Shown here piece by piece: positions 20,995 through 28,978 of a stretch of DNA of 35,760 bases. Source of the stretch: a candidate division GN15 bacterium (GTDB lineage Bacteria > Zixibacteria > MSB-5A5 > GN15 > FEB-12). The notes under the pieces were generated by a model, which saw only the letters and a program-made list of their open reading frames with translations, did not search any database and was not told the origin of the DNA. Each line of letters opens with the position of its first letter. Position 1 is the first letter of the stretch. Location of the stretch: the NCBI GenBank assembly GCA_014727815.1, contig WJMS01000160.1, positions 1 through 35,760 on the forward strand, written 5' to 3'. A program made the translations under genes and the position numbers.

Positions 20995-22221
20995 CTACGA
21001 AATAAGTCCCTTCTGTCGGGCTACCTTGCCGACCACCTCAACCACCCGGTCGAGCTGGTCGTCGGTCATGGTGGCGGTGTACGAGGTGCGAATCATCGCC
21101 CGACCCGGCGACACCGCCGGTGAGATGACCGGATTGGTGAAGACGCCCTCGTCGTAGAGGGCTTTCCAGAAGGCAAAGCACTCGAGGTCTTCGCCAACCA
21201 CGATCGGCACGATCGGCGTTTCGGTGTTGCCGATATCGAGACCGAGATTCCTGAATTCACGCTGCATGCGACGGGCGTTGCGCCAGAGATTGTGCCGTCG
21301 TTCCGGTTCGGCCTCGATGATATCAAGTGCGGCCAGGACCGCCGCGGCCGAGGAGGGCGTGATCGAGGCCGAGAAGATCAGGGAACGGGCGGTATGCTGA
21401 ATGAACTCGATCACATCGGCATCGCCGGCGACGAACCCGCCCAGCGATGCGAATGACTTGGAGAATGTGCCGACAATCAGGTCGGTCTCATCGATCAGGT
21501 TGAAGTGCTCGGCGGTGCCGGCGCCGGTTTCACCCAGCACGCCCACCGCATGCGCATCATCGACCATGATACTGGCGTTGAACTTCTCGGCCAGGCGGGC
21601 GATTTCCGGCAGGTCGCAGATATCACCCTCCATCGAAAAGACGCCGTCGACGACTATCAGCAAGCCCCCGCGCAGGCCGTTGTTGCGTACGTTGGTGAGG
21701 ACACGTTCGAGGTCAGCCATATCGTTATGTGCAAACTTGTGCAGCTTGCCGTGTGACAAGCGGGCGCCATCGACGATACAGGCGTGGTCCTGGCGGTCGA
21801 TAACGATCGCATCGTTTTTGCCGACCAGACAGGAGATGGTGCCCAGATTGGTCTGGAACCCGGTCGAGAAAACGAGGACGCGCTCTTTGCCGATAAACCT
21901 GGCCAGGCGATGCTCCAATTCGAGATGCAAATCGAGGGTGCCGTTGAGGAACCGCGAGCCGGTGCAGCCGGAACCAAAGTCAACTGCTGCTTTGGCAGCC
22001 GCTTCCTTGACTTTGGGGTGATTGACCAGTCCCAGGTAGTTGTTGGAACCGACCATAATACACTCTTTGCCGTCAACAACGACTTCGTCGCCGGGGGCGG
22101 ATTGGATCGGATGGAAATAGGGGTAAATACCCAGTGCCCGGACATCGCGCGGCGCAGTAAATACCCGACATTTTTCCAGCAGGTCGACGTACGTGACCTC
22201 GGCGTTGTCTTTTGCCTGCAA
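20995..22221 (-). CDS. Serine palmitoyltransferase-like alpha-oxoamine synthase
   Basis: This is a PLP-dependent alpha-oxoamine synthase of about 408 residues. Conserved blocks include VGSNNYLGL, GSRFLNGTLDLHLELE, FSTGFQTNLG, DHACIVDGARL, AHNDMADLERVL and VDGVFSMEGD; the PLP Lys is in TFSKSFASLGGF (about 255). The pattern is closest to Bacteroidetes-type serine palmitoyltransferase, which condenses L-serine with an acyl-CoA to 3-oxosphinganine. AONS and KBL cannot be excluded by eye. The start is unusual: AGGAG lies 5 nt before a TTG at 22221 (MQAKDNAEVTYV), better than the GTG at 22236. Serine-synthesis genes lie directly upstream and the acyltransferase directly downstream. Confidence 0.85.
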   Translation of the reverse strand: MQAKDNAEVTYVDLLEKCRVFTAPRDVRALGIYPYFHPIQSAPGDEVVVDGKECIMVGSNNYLGLVNHPKVKEAAAKAAVDFGSGCTGSRFLNGTLDLHLELEHRLARFIGKERVLVFSTGFQTNLGTISCLVGKNDAIVIDRQDHACIVDGARLSHGKLHKFAHNDMADLERVLTNVRNNGLRGGLLIVVDGVFSMEGDICDLPEIARLAEKFNASIMVDDAHAVGVLGETGAGTAEHFNLIDETDLIVGTFSKSFASLGGFVAGDADVIEFIQHTARSLIFSASITPSSAAAVLAALDIIEAEPERRHNLWRNARRMQREFRNLGLDIGNTETPIVPIVVGEDLECFAFWKALYDEGVFTNPVISPAVSPGRAMIRTSYTATMTDDQLDRVVEVVGKVARQKGLIS

Positions 22222-22327
22222 GCTGGCTCCTCTCACACAAGTTGCGCTACTACCAAACTCTCAACGAACACCTTTGGGGGCACGTTGTCAAGAAAATCGC
22301 CGTACCGACGGTGAAAATAATTGTCAC

Positions 22328-22353
22328 CCCGCCGGTTAGCGCAATCCGGCGGG
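22328..22353. repeat. REP-like G+C-rich hairpin
   Basis: CCCGCCGG (22328-22335) pairs with CCGGCGGG (22346-22353) around a 10-nt loop. A second small stem (CCGG-TCGAGG-CCGG) follows, and flanking GTCAC/GTGAC (about 22323 and 22369) make an outer inverted repeat. It lacks a T-run, so it resembles an extragenic palindromic element rather than a terminator. Confidence 0.45.
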
Positions 22354-22489
22354 TCCGGTCGAGGCCGGAGTGACTGACCTGTCGGTCGGCGCGCCGCGCT
22401 GTCGATTTCTGCGGCGACCGAAGATAACAAATTCAGGCCCACGATGCAACAGTTGTGCCGGGTGCGCCGGGCCGTGGAAGTCGCCGCAC

Positions 22490-22524
22490 AAAAAAAGGAC
22501 ATCGCCGGATCGGCGACGTCCTTT
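22490..22524 (-). terminator. Intrinsic terminator after serC
   Basis: On the minus strand AAAGGAC-G-TCGCCG-ATC-CGGCGA-T-GTCCTTT: a 7-bp stem, one mismatch, a 6-bp stem and a 3-nt loop, followed by a T-run of seven. It is about 20 nt past the serC stop. The core TCGCCGATC is shared with the terminator at 28161-28194. Confidence 0.85.
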
Positions 22525-22545
22525 CCCAAACGATTTTGACCGCAA

Positions 22546-23628
22546 TCAGTTCTTCTTCCGGAAATCTTCCATGAAGGCCGCCAGCTTTTCGGCGCCCTCG
22601 AGTGTCATCGCATTGTACAGCGACACCCGGATACCGCCCACGGAGCGGTGTCCTTTGAGCCCGATAAAGCCGGCCGACTTGGCTTCGGTGATAAGCTGCT
22701 TTTCGAGTTCTTCCGAGGGCAGCCGCAGGGTGATATTCATCCAGCTCCGGCTGTCCTTTTCGACCGTGCCGCGGAAGAAGTCCGGGTGCGAGTCGATCAA
22801 CTCGTAGATCCGGTCTTTCTTGGCCGCGTTGATCTTTTCCATGCCGCCCAGGCCGCCGTTGTCGCGAATCCACTCCAGCACGAGTTTCATCAGGTAGACC
22901 CCGAAGGTCGGCGGAGTGTTGTACAGCGACTTCTTCTCGGCGTGAGTCTTGTAGGTCAGCATGGTCGGCAGGCCGTCTTTGCCCTGCTGCAGCAGGTCGT
23001 CCCGCATGATAACCAGTGTCACACCCGACGGTCCCAGGTTCTTCTGGGCGCCGGCGTAAATCATGGAAAACCTGCTGAAATCCATCCGGCGCGAAGCGAT
23101 ATCGGAGGACATATCGGCGATCAACGGCACCTTGCCGGTGTCCGGCAGCGAGTGGAACTGCGTGCCCTTGATCGTATTGTTGGTGGTGATATGCAGGTAA
23201 GCCGAATCGGTACCGAACTTGATATCATCCATTTTAGGGATGTACTTGTAGTCATCCTCTTTCGATGACGCCGCGACCTTGACGTCGCCGAACAGTTTGG
23301 CCTCTTTGATCGCCTTGGTCGACCAGGAGCCGGTATCGACATACGCCGCTTCGCCTTTGGTCAGGAAATTCATCGGGATCATGTAAAACTGGCTCGAGGC
23401 GCCGCCGGTGAGAAACATCACGTGGTAGCTGTCATCGAGTCCGAACAAATCCCGCACGAGGGTCATCGTGCTCTCATTGACTTCATCGTATTCGGCCGAC
23501 CGATGGGAGCTTTCCATGATCGACATGCCGGTACCCCGGTAGTCCAGCAGCTCGCTCTGGGCTTTCTGGAGCACCTCCAGCGGAAGGGTTGAGGGACCGG
23601 GATTGAAATTGTACACTCTGTTCGCCAT
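22546..23628 (-). CDS. serC: Phosphoserine aminotransferase
   Basis: The 360-residue protein is full length for SerC. It starts with the family hallmark YNFNPGPSTLP, has GTGMSIMESSHRS, TGGASSQFYMIPMN and the PLP-lysine block YAGAQKNLGPSG (Lys196), and ends with the substrate region KGHRSVGGIRVSLYNAM. It converts 3-phosphohydroxypyruvate and glutamate to O-phosphoserine and 2-oxoglutarate, the second step of L-serine synthesis. GAGG lies about 8 nt before the ATG. It is the last gene of the DUF1015-serA-serC group, 52 nt after serA, and precedes the SPT-like gene, which would use serine. Confidence 0.96.
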   Translation of the reverse strand: MANRVYNFNPGPSTLPLEVLQKAQSELLDYRGTGMSIMESSHRSAEYDEVNESTMTLVRDLFGLDDSYHVMFLTGGASSQFYMIPMNFLTKGEAAYVDTGSWSTKAIKEAKLFGDVKVAASSKEDDYKYIPKMDDIKFGTDSAYLHITTNNTIKGTQFHSLPDTGKVPLIADMSSDIASRRMDFSRFSMIYAGAQKNLGPSGVTLVIMRDDLLQQGKDGLPTMLTYKTHAEKKSLYNTPPTFGVYLMKLVLEWIRDNGGLGGMEKINAAKKDRIYELIDSHPDFFRGTVEKDSRSWMNITLRLPSEELEKQLITEAKSAGFIGLKGHRSVGGIRVSLYNAMTLEGAEKLAAFMEDFRKKN

Positions 23629-23680
23629 GATACTGCCTCTTTATGCAGAAATCGATGGGTGACCGGGGTCACCCGTCAGC

Positions 23681-24559
23681 TTACTTGTTCTCGACATAGT
23701 CGGCAATCAGTCGTTCGACGATGATGCCGATACGGGACATGTTCTCCTTGGTCGACGCGCCGATGTGCGGCAAAAACAGCGTATTGGGCGCATCGAACAG
23801 GGGTGAATTCTCCGGCGGATCGGAGTACCAGACATCGGTCGCGAAACCGGCCAGTTTGCCGGACTTGAGCGCCTCGACGATATCTTCTTCGACACAGATG
23901 CCGCCACGGGCGGTATTGACCAGGTAGGCCCCATCCTTGAACTGCTTGAGGGTCTCCTTGTTGATCATGCCCTTGGTGTCGGGCACCAGCGGCATGTGCA
24001 ACGAGATGTAGTCGGCGCGATTGAGCACTTCCTCCACCGTCTCGCAGATCTCCGCCCAGTCGGTGAAGTAGACATCGGGGTGCCAGCCCAGCACCTTCAT
24101 GTTGAAGGCCTGGGCGCGAACCGCCAGGGCCAGACCGATCCGGCCCAGTCCGAGAATACCCAGCGTCTTGCCGTGCAGCTCCGTGCGTTTGAGTTCCTTC
24201 TTGAGCCACTTGCCTTCCCGCATGGAAGCGTCACCCTTGGTGATGTGGCAGGTCAGCGAGATCATCATGGCGAAGGCCAGTTCGGCCACCGCGGTGGTCG
24301 AGGCATCGGCGGTGTTGCGCACCATGATCCCTTTTTCCTGGGCATAGATACGATCGATATTGTCGAGCCCGACCCCGCCCCGGATAACCAGTTTCATCTT
24401 CTTGGCGATATCGATGTAGTCCTTATCGACTTTCGTTTTGGACCGCACGATAACCACTTCTGCCTCGGCCAGGCGGTTCTTGTCGTCCGTAACCTCGCCG
24501 TATCTCGACAGCTTCTTCGGCAACTCATCATCAAACGCATCGGAAATCAAAATCAGCAT
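23681..24559 (-). CDS. serA: D-3-phosphoglycerate dehydrogenase, short form
   Basis: A 292-residue D-2-hydroxyacid dehydrogenase from ATG 24559 (the track uses a GTG 15 nt upstream). The NAD-binding motif GLGRIG is at 136-141, the catalytic Arg in VNTARGG at 218 and the catalytic His in LPHIGAS at about 264. The region that normally reads DVFxxEP, containing the catalytic Glu, here reads DVWYSDPP, so Asp247 stands in its place. It has no C-terminal ACT or intervening domain, so no serine feedback domain. It starts 19 nt after DUF1015 and 52 nt before serC, which supports a phosphoglycerate dehydrogenase role; a related hydroxyacid dehydrogenase is the alternative. Confidence 0.88.
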   Translation of the reverse strand: MLILISDAFDDELPKKLSRYGEVTDDKNRLAEAEVVIVRSKTKVDKDYIDIAKKMKLVIRGGVGLDNIDRIYAQEKGIMVRNTADASTTAVAELAFAMMISLTCHITKGDASMREGKWLKKELKRTELHGKTLGILGLGRIGLALAVRAQAFNMKVLGWHPDVYFTDWAEICETVEEVLNRADYISLHMPLVPDTKGMINKETLKQFKDGAYLVNTARGGICVEEDIVEALKSGKLAGFATDVWYSDPPENSPLFDAPNTLFLPHIGASTKENMSRIGIIVERLIADYVENK

Positions 24560-24578
24560 GGTATCTATCTCCACTCGG

Positions 24579-25823
24579 TTACTCAGTTAGCAGATTCACA
24601 ACCATCCCACTTCGCAATTTCGGTTCAAACCAGGTTGATTTCGGCGGCATCACTTCGCCAGCATCAGCGACCGCGAGCAGCTGCTCGACGGTGGTCGGGT
24701 GCAGCGAAAAGGCCAGCGCGTACTTGCCCGAATCGACCAGCTTCACCAGCTCATTGTTACCGCGAATGCCGCCGACGAAATCGATTCGCTTGTCGGTCCT
24801 GGGATCGGTGATCCCCAGAATCGGGTCGAGCAGGTTGTCGGCCAGTATGGCGGCATCGATTGATCTGGTCGGGCTGTCGGCATCGAAACTGCCTCCTTTG
24901 GAGGTCAGCAGATACCATTTCTTGTCGGCATACATGCCGAACTGATGCGGCTCGCGCGGGTTGACCTCGCCGTCCTGCGGCGCAATGTCGAATTTGTCGG
25001 CGGCTTTGTCAAGCAACTGGTCGATCGACAGGTTGCCGGTGTCGGTGACGACCCGGTTGTACGGCAGAATCCGCAGTTGATCGTCCGGAAACAGCACGTT
25101 GAGGAAGAAATTGAACGGCTCCTCGCCGGTGAAGTCGGATTTTTCTTCGCGACGCCGGCGGCAGACCTCGGAGGCAGCGGCCGAGCGATGGTGACCATCG
25201 GCGATATACAGGGCGGGCAGGGCGGCGAAACCGGCAATCAGTTCATCGATCATCGCCTGATCCTCAACGACCCACAGCTCGTGCCGAACACCGTCGACCG
25301 CCGTGAAATCGGTCCGGGCCGGTTCGGCGGTAATCTTCTTCATCGTCGCATCGATCGCATCGGTGGCCCGGAAGGTCGAAAAGACCGGGCCGACTTGCGC
25401 CTCGAGAAACGAGATATGGTTGGCCCGGTCATGCATCTTCTCCGGGCGGATATGCTCGTGCTTTTTGATCAGGCCGCGGTCGTATTCATCGACCGATGTC
25501 AGCGCCACCAGGCCGGTCTGCGAGCGGTTCTGCCAGGTGAGACGGTAGAGATAGAAGCCGGGTTTGTCGTCACGGATCATCACTCCCTGGTCGATCAACT
25601 TGTGCAGATTCTCTTTGCCGCGCTGGTAAACCTCCTCGGTGTACGGATCGGAGTCTTCCGGAAACTCCAGTTCCGCCTTGTTGACGCGGAGGAATGACAG
25701 CGGATTGTCCTGGGCCATAGCCCGGGCTTCCTCGGTACTGAGAACATCGTAGGGCGGTGATGCTACTTCGGCGGCCTTGTCATTGGTGGGCCGCAAGCCA
25801 CGAAACGGTCGAACGATCGCCAC
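24579..25823 (-). CDS. DUF1015 protein in the serine operon
   Basis: The 414-residue soluble protein matches DUF1015: an N-terminal VRPFRGLRPT with SPPYDVLS, the central KKHEHIRPEKMHDRANH, the ALYIADGHHRSAAAS motif and PYNRVVTD. These His/Asp/Arg-rich blocks look like an enzyme active site, but the function of DUF1015 is not established. In several bacterial lineages it occurs beside serA and serC, as here. No serB (phosphoserine phosphatase) is in the operon, so a role in or near the last serine step is an attractive but unproven idea. It starts with GTG at 25823, with GAGAGG upstream, and is the first gene after the promoter at 25876-25903. Confidence 0.88.
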   Translation of the reverse strand: MAIVRPFRGLRPTNDKAAEVASPPYDVLSTEEARAMAQDNPLSFLRVNKAELEFPEDSDPYTEEVYQRGKENLHKLIDQGVMIRDDKPGFYLYRLTWQNRSQTGLVALTSVDEYDRGLIKKHEHIRPEKMHDRANHISFLEAQVGPVFSTFRATDAIDATMKKITAEPARTDFTAVDGVRHELWVVEDQAMIDELIAGFAALPALYIADGHHRSAAASEVCRRRREEKSDFTGEEPFNFFLNVLFPDDQLRILPYNRVVTDTGNLSIDQLLDKAADKFDIAPQDGEVNPREPHQFGMYADKKWYLLTSKGGSFDADSPTRSIDAAILADNLLDPILGITDPRTDKRIDFVGGIRGNNELVKLVDSGKYALAFSLHPTTVEQLLAVADAGEVMPPKSTWFEPKLRSGMVVNLLTE

Positions 25824-25875
25824 GAAAAACCTCTCTTCTCTTTGCCGCTATTGTGAACCATTTCACAGGTCCGCC

Positions 25876-25903
25876 AATATACACAACGCCTTGCAAAACA
25901 CAA
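25876..25903 (-). promoter_or_regulatory. Predicted promoter of DUF1015-serA-serC
   Basis: On the minus strand TTGTGT (25903-25898), a 16-nt spacer and TATATT (25881-25876). The start would be near 25869, giving a leader of about 46 nt. The -10 is good, the -35 modest. Confidence 0.45.
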
Positions 25904-25958
25904 CCGAAAAGGGGGCCGACCGGGTACCGGTAACGAAAACCAAACGTCTGCCGGGCAG

Positions 25959-28082
25959 TTAGTTTGGGGAATCCACCGACAGACCGAGGGCCTTGAACAG
26001 GAAACTCCAGCGGTCGGTCGCTTCGACTATGTACTGGCTGGTTGGCTTGCCGGCGCCGTGGCCGGCTTTGGTCTCAATACGCAGCAGGATCGGTGTTTCA
26101 GCGGCGTTGGCCGCCTGCAGACGGGCCGCGAATTTCCGGGCATGCATCGGATCGACCCGGGTGTCCGACAATGCTGAGGTGATCAGCACCGCCGGGTAGG
26201 CCGTGCTGTCGGTCACGTTGTGGTACGGCGAGTACTCGTAGAGATACGCAAACTGTTCGGGATCTTCGGCCGAACCGTACTCCGGCACCCACAACCTCGC
26301 CACCAGGAATTCATGGTAGCGAACCATATCGAGCAGCGGCACCTGACAGAGGGCGGCCCGGCAGAGATCGGGACGCTGCGTCAGCACGGCGCCAATCAAC
26401 AGACCACCGTTGGAGCCGCCCTGGATGGCCAGCTGCTCGCGACTGGTATATCCCTCGGCAACCAGATAGTCGGCGGCGGCAATGAAATCATCGAAGGTGT
26501 TTTGCTTGTGCTCCAGCATGCCGGCCCGGTGCCAGGCTTCGCCGTATTCCCCGCCGCCGCGCAAATGGGGAACGGCGAACAGACCGCCCTGCTCGAACCA
26601 GAGAGCGAGGGTTTTGGAGAAGTATGGTTTCTGCGAGACATTAAAGCCGCCATAGCCATAGAGCAGGGTCGGCCGTGCCGAATCGCGGGCCGCCCCGGCC
26701 GGGCCAACGAGGAACATCGAAATCGGCGTGCTGTCTCTGGACTTGTACCGGACGAGGTTGACCTCGAAATCGGCAAAGTCGATATCGACATCGAGCTGCC
26801 GCCGGACCTCCAGGGCTTCTTTCTCGAAGTCGTAGCGATAGACCGTAGGCGGATGGTTGAACGACTGAAACAGGAAGAACATCTCGGACCCGTCCGGTTC
26901 ACCGTAGATCGACTTGACCGAGCCAATGGTCGGCAGGTCGATCTGCGTCACCGGCGCCCCGCGTGCGGTGAACAGTTCGAGCCGGCTGGAGACATTCTCC
27001 AGATAGTGACCGATCAGGTGACCGGCGATTGTCCGGATCGACTCCAGGCGGTAGCCGCGCTCATCGATCACCTCCCACCAGTTGGTGATATCGGGTCGGA
27101 CATAGCTGCCGCGATAGACTTTGTAGTTCGGCGCCCGGTGGTTGGTATAGACATAGAAGCGATCATCGAGCGGCTCAACACTGAACAGGGCATCCTGCGG
27201 CCCGGAGATTAATCGGAAGGTATCGGCGACTGCGGTAACATCGAGATAGTACAGTTGTGAACGAGCGCCCCCGATGTAGACGACCACAAACAGGTGGTGG
27301 CCATCAGGCGATATCGTCACCGACGGCCAGTCGGCCTTACCGAGTTCCTCGCCGAAAATCAACGGATCATCTTCCCAGGCGGTGCCCAGCTCGTGATAGT
27401 AGATGCGCCGGTAGTACTGACTTTCGCCCTCGGGGACGCTGCCCGGGGTGGGGAAACGCGAATAGTAGAAGCCGGCATTATCGGGCCGCCAGGCGATCGA
27501 GGCGAACTGGGTGTAGGGAATCGTGTCGGCCAGCGGCTCGCCGGTATCGGTGCGCATGAGATAGAGCGTCGACAGTTCCGAGCCCGATGATGATGTGCCG
27601 TAGACCAGCAGGCTGCCATCGGGCGACAGGTACCACCAGTCGAGCGCGACCGTGCCGTCGTCGGAAAACGTATTCGGATCCAGCAGTACCCGTGGCTCAC
27701 CCGCGAGTCCCCTGCGCGTATACAGGACGGCGTGGTCCTGCCCGGCCTGTCGTTCCTTCCAGAAGTAGTGTCGGCCGCGCACCCGGGGCGCATCGATCGA
27801 CCCCACCGCCATCAGGTCGGTTATCCGTTGGGCGAGTTCATCCCGGCCGGGGCAGGTTTCGACATAGGCGCGGAAATACCGGTACTGGGCCTCGGTCCAT
27901 GCCTGCACGTCGGGATCGGCGCCGTTTTCGAGCCAGCGATAGGGATCGACTACTTCGACTCCGTGGATAGTGTCCACGACCGTGTCGGGCGGCGTGGGCG
28001 GTGGCGCGACCGATTGGGACAGGGCGGGTGATCCGATAGCGATGATCGCCAGCGCGACGGACAGTATGGCGACTCGATTCAT
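25959..28082 (-). CDS. Secreted prolyl oligopeptidase (S9A family)
   Basis: The 707-residue protein has a signal peptide (to about PALSQ, residue 23) and then the S9A layout. An N-terminal stretch begins DTIHGVEVVDPYRWLE, a seven-bladed beta-propeller spans to about 430, and the alpha/beta-hydrolase domain holds the nucleophile in QGGSNGGLLIG, Asp in SDTRVDPMHA and His in KAGHGAGK. It cleaves short peptides after proline. The signal peptide places it in the periplasm or outside, unlike many cytosolic members. It stands alone between the SWIB gene and the serine operon, all on the minus strand; no clear terminator follows it. Confidence 0.93.
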   Translation of the reverse strand: MNRVAILSVALAIIAIGSPALSQSVAPPPTPPDTVVDTIHGVEVVDPYRWLENGADPDVQAWTEAQYRYFRAYVETCPGRDELAQRITDLMAVGSIDAPRVRGRHYFWKERQAGQDHAVLYTRRGLAGEPRVLLDPNTFSDDGTVALDWWYLSPDGSLLVYGTSSSGSELSTLYLMRTDTGEPLADTIPYTQFASIAWRPDNAGFYYSRFPTPGSVPEGESQYYRRIYYHELGTAWEDDPLIFGEELGKADWPSVTISPDGHHLFVVVYIGGARSQLYYLDVTAVADTFRLISGPQDALFSVEPLDDRFYVYTNHRAPNYKVYRGSYVRPDITNWWEVIDERGYRLESIRTIAGHLIGHYLENVSSRLELFTARGAPVTQIDLPTIGSVKSIYGEPDGSEMFFLFQSFNHPPTVYRYDFEKEALEVRRQLDVDIDFADFEVNLVRYKSRDSTPISMFLVGPAGAARDSARPTLLYGYGGFNVSQKPYFSKTLALWFEQGGLFAVPHLRGGGEYGEAWHRAGMLEHKQNTFDDFIAAADYLVAEGYTSREQLAIQGGSNGGLLIGAVLTQRPDLCRAALCQVPLLDMVRYHEFLVARLWVPEYGSAEDPEQFAYLYEYSPYHNVTDSTAYPAVLITSALSDTRVDPMHARKFAARLQAANAAETPILLRIETKAGHGAGKPTSQYIVEATDRWSFLFKALGLSVDSPN

Positions 28083-28160
28083 GGCATCTCCTTCGCGTAC
28101 GGTGAGGCGGGGCGGGTGTCTCAGGGGAATATACGATGCGGGCGCAGGTGTGAAAAGGGC

Positions 28161-28194
28161 AGAGAAAAGCGGGCCGCCGAATCGGCGACCCGCT
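28161..28194 (-). terminator. Intrinsic terminator after the SWIB gene
   Basis: On the minus strand AGCGGG-T-CGCCG-ATT-CGGCG-G-CCCGCT followed by TTTTCTCT: two stems around a 1x1 mismatch and a 3-nt loop. It lies about 26 nt past the stop and shares the TCGCCGATYCGGCG core with the serC terminator. Confidence 0.75.
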
Positions 28195-28220
28195 GGTATT
28201 GTGCGTGAGCAGCCGTCGGG

Positions 28221-28742
28221 CTACTTCATGTGCTTGCTGACCAGCTTGGTCATCTCGAACATGGAGACCTTCCGCTTGCCGCCGAACAGCGCCTTGAGCT
28301 TGTCGTCGGCATTGATCATCCGCTTGTTGACCGAGTCCTGGAGGCCGTGACGCTTGATGTAGGCCCACAGTTTCTTGGTCACTTCCGTACGCGGCATGGC
28401 CTTGCCACCGACCACCTGGCTCAGGGTGTCGGAGAGCTCCATCGGGCGCATGAAGGCCGGGTTCGGTTTACGCTTGGTGGCGCTTTTTTTGCGGGTGGTT
28501 TTCTTGCGGGTGGTCTTGCGCCCGGTCGCCTTGCGGGTTGTCTTGCGCGCGGTCGACTTCTTGGCTGCTTTTTTCCGCGTCGTCTTCTTGGCGGCTTTCT
28601 TCTTTGTCGCCTTCTTCGCGGTTTTCTTCTTCGCCGTCTTCTTCTTGGCGGCCTTCTTCGGCGTCTTCTTCTTCGCGGCCTTCTTGGTTGTCTTCTTCTT
28701 GGCCGCCTTCTTGGTCGTCTTCTTCTTCTTCGCGACTGCCAT
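28221..28742 (-). CDS. Histone H1-like / SWIB domain fusion protein
   Basis: From ATG 28742 (AAAGGAG 6 nt upstream) the product has 173 residues. Residues 1-95 are almost purely Lys/Ala/Thr/Arg in repeating KKAAKKKT-type units, like the histone H1 C-terminal tail and bacterial Hc1/AlgP-like proteins, and would bind DNA without specificity. Residues about 95-173 form a SWIB/MDM2-type domain (PNPAFMRPMELSDTLSQVVG, then KKLWAYIKRHGLQD, and MFEMTKLVSKHMK). SWIB domains with lysine-rich tails are known in Chlamydiae and some other bacteria and are thought to act in nucleoid structure or chromatin-like regulation. The antisense long ORF is a composition artefact. Confidence 0.9.
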   Translation of the reverse strand: MAVAKKKKTTKKAAKKKTTKKAAKKKTPKKAAKKKTAKKKTAKKATKKKAAKKTTRKKAAKKSTARKTTRKATGRKTTRKKTTRKKSATKRKPNPAFMRPMELSDTLSQVVGGKAMPRTEVTKKLWAYIKRHGLQDSVNKRMINADDKLKALFGGKRKVSMFEMTKLVSKHMK

Positions 28743-28907
28743 GTGTTGCTCCTTTAGCATTGAGGGTTGCCTATGAACATTGCGCCTATGATTACCACCC
28801 TTGTTGACGAGGCCCGCGCGGCTGGTTGTCATGCGTCGGTATTCTCGTCCCTGGGGAAAATTACCACCGTGCGTTTTTTTTTAGCAAGGAAAAATATGGT
28901 CTGACGG

Positions 28908-28944
28908 AAAAAAAGTTGACCGTTTTCCCCTATGAAAAACGGTC
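28908..28944 (-). terminator. Intrinsic terminator after the metallophosphoesterase gene
   Basis: GACCGTTTT (28918-28926) and AAAACGGTC (28936-28944) form a 9-bp stem with a 9-nt loop. On the minus strand it is followed by AAC and seven T residues (28914-28908). A second hairpin CACCTG/CAGGTG (28954-28972) lies between it and the stop at 28979, and the GACCG sequence occurs three times there. Confidence 0.75.
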
Positions 28945-28978
28945 GTAAACGGTCACCTGTTTGGGTCAGGTGCGGTCT

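Larger units (their letters stand above)
22222..22545. other. Intergenic region between serC and SPT-like gene (324 nt)
   Basis: It holds the serC terminator (22490-22524), a 9-bp perfect inverted repeat TGCGGCGAC/GTCGCCGCA (22410-22418 with 22480-22488) and a G+C-rich hairpin element (22328-22353). There is a possible minus-strand promoter for the SPT-like gene: TTGCAT (22449-22444), 17 nt, TATCTT (22426-22421), start near 22414. If that promoter is used, the leader is about 190 nt and includes the hairpin. A second TTGACA (22291-22286) has no good -10. No coding sequence is supported. Confidence 0.5.

Noticed and set aside
25920-25945. ACCGG-GTA-CCGGT as a terminator for prolyl oligopeptidase
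   Set aside because: The stem is only 5 bp and is followed by a G/C-rich stretch, not a U-tract; too weak to call.
26220-27212. 330-residue plus-strand ORF
   Set aside because: Antisense to prolyl oligopeptidase, whose catalytic motifs are clear on the minus strand.
28221-28742. Lysine-codon repeats as a possible CRISPR or tandem DNA repeat
   Set aside because: The repetition follows codons of a low-complexity protein, with irregular units and no spacers.
28230-28776. Leu/Phe-rich plus-strand ORFs that look like membrane proteins
   Set aside because: They are the complement of the Lys-rich histone-like tail; the hydrophobicity is an artefact of reading AAG repeats backwards.
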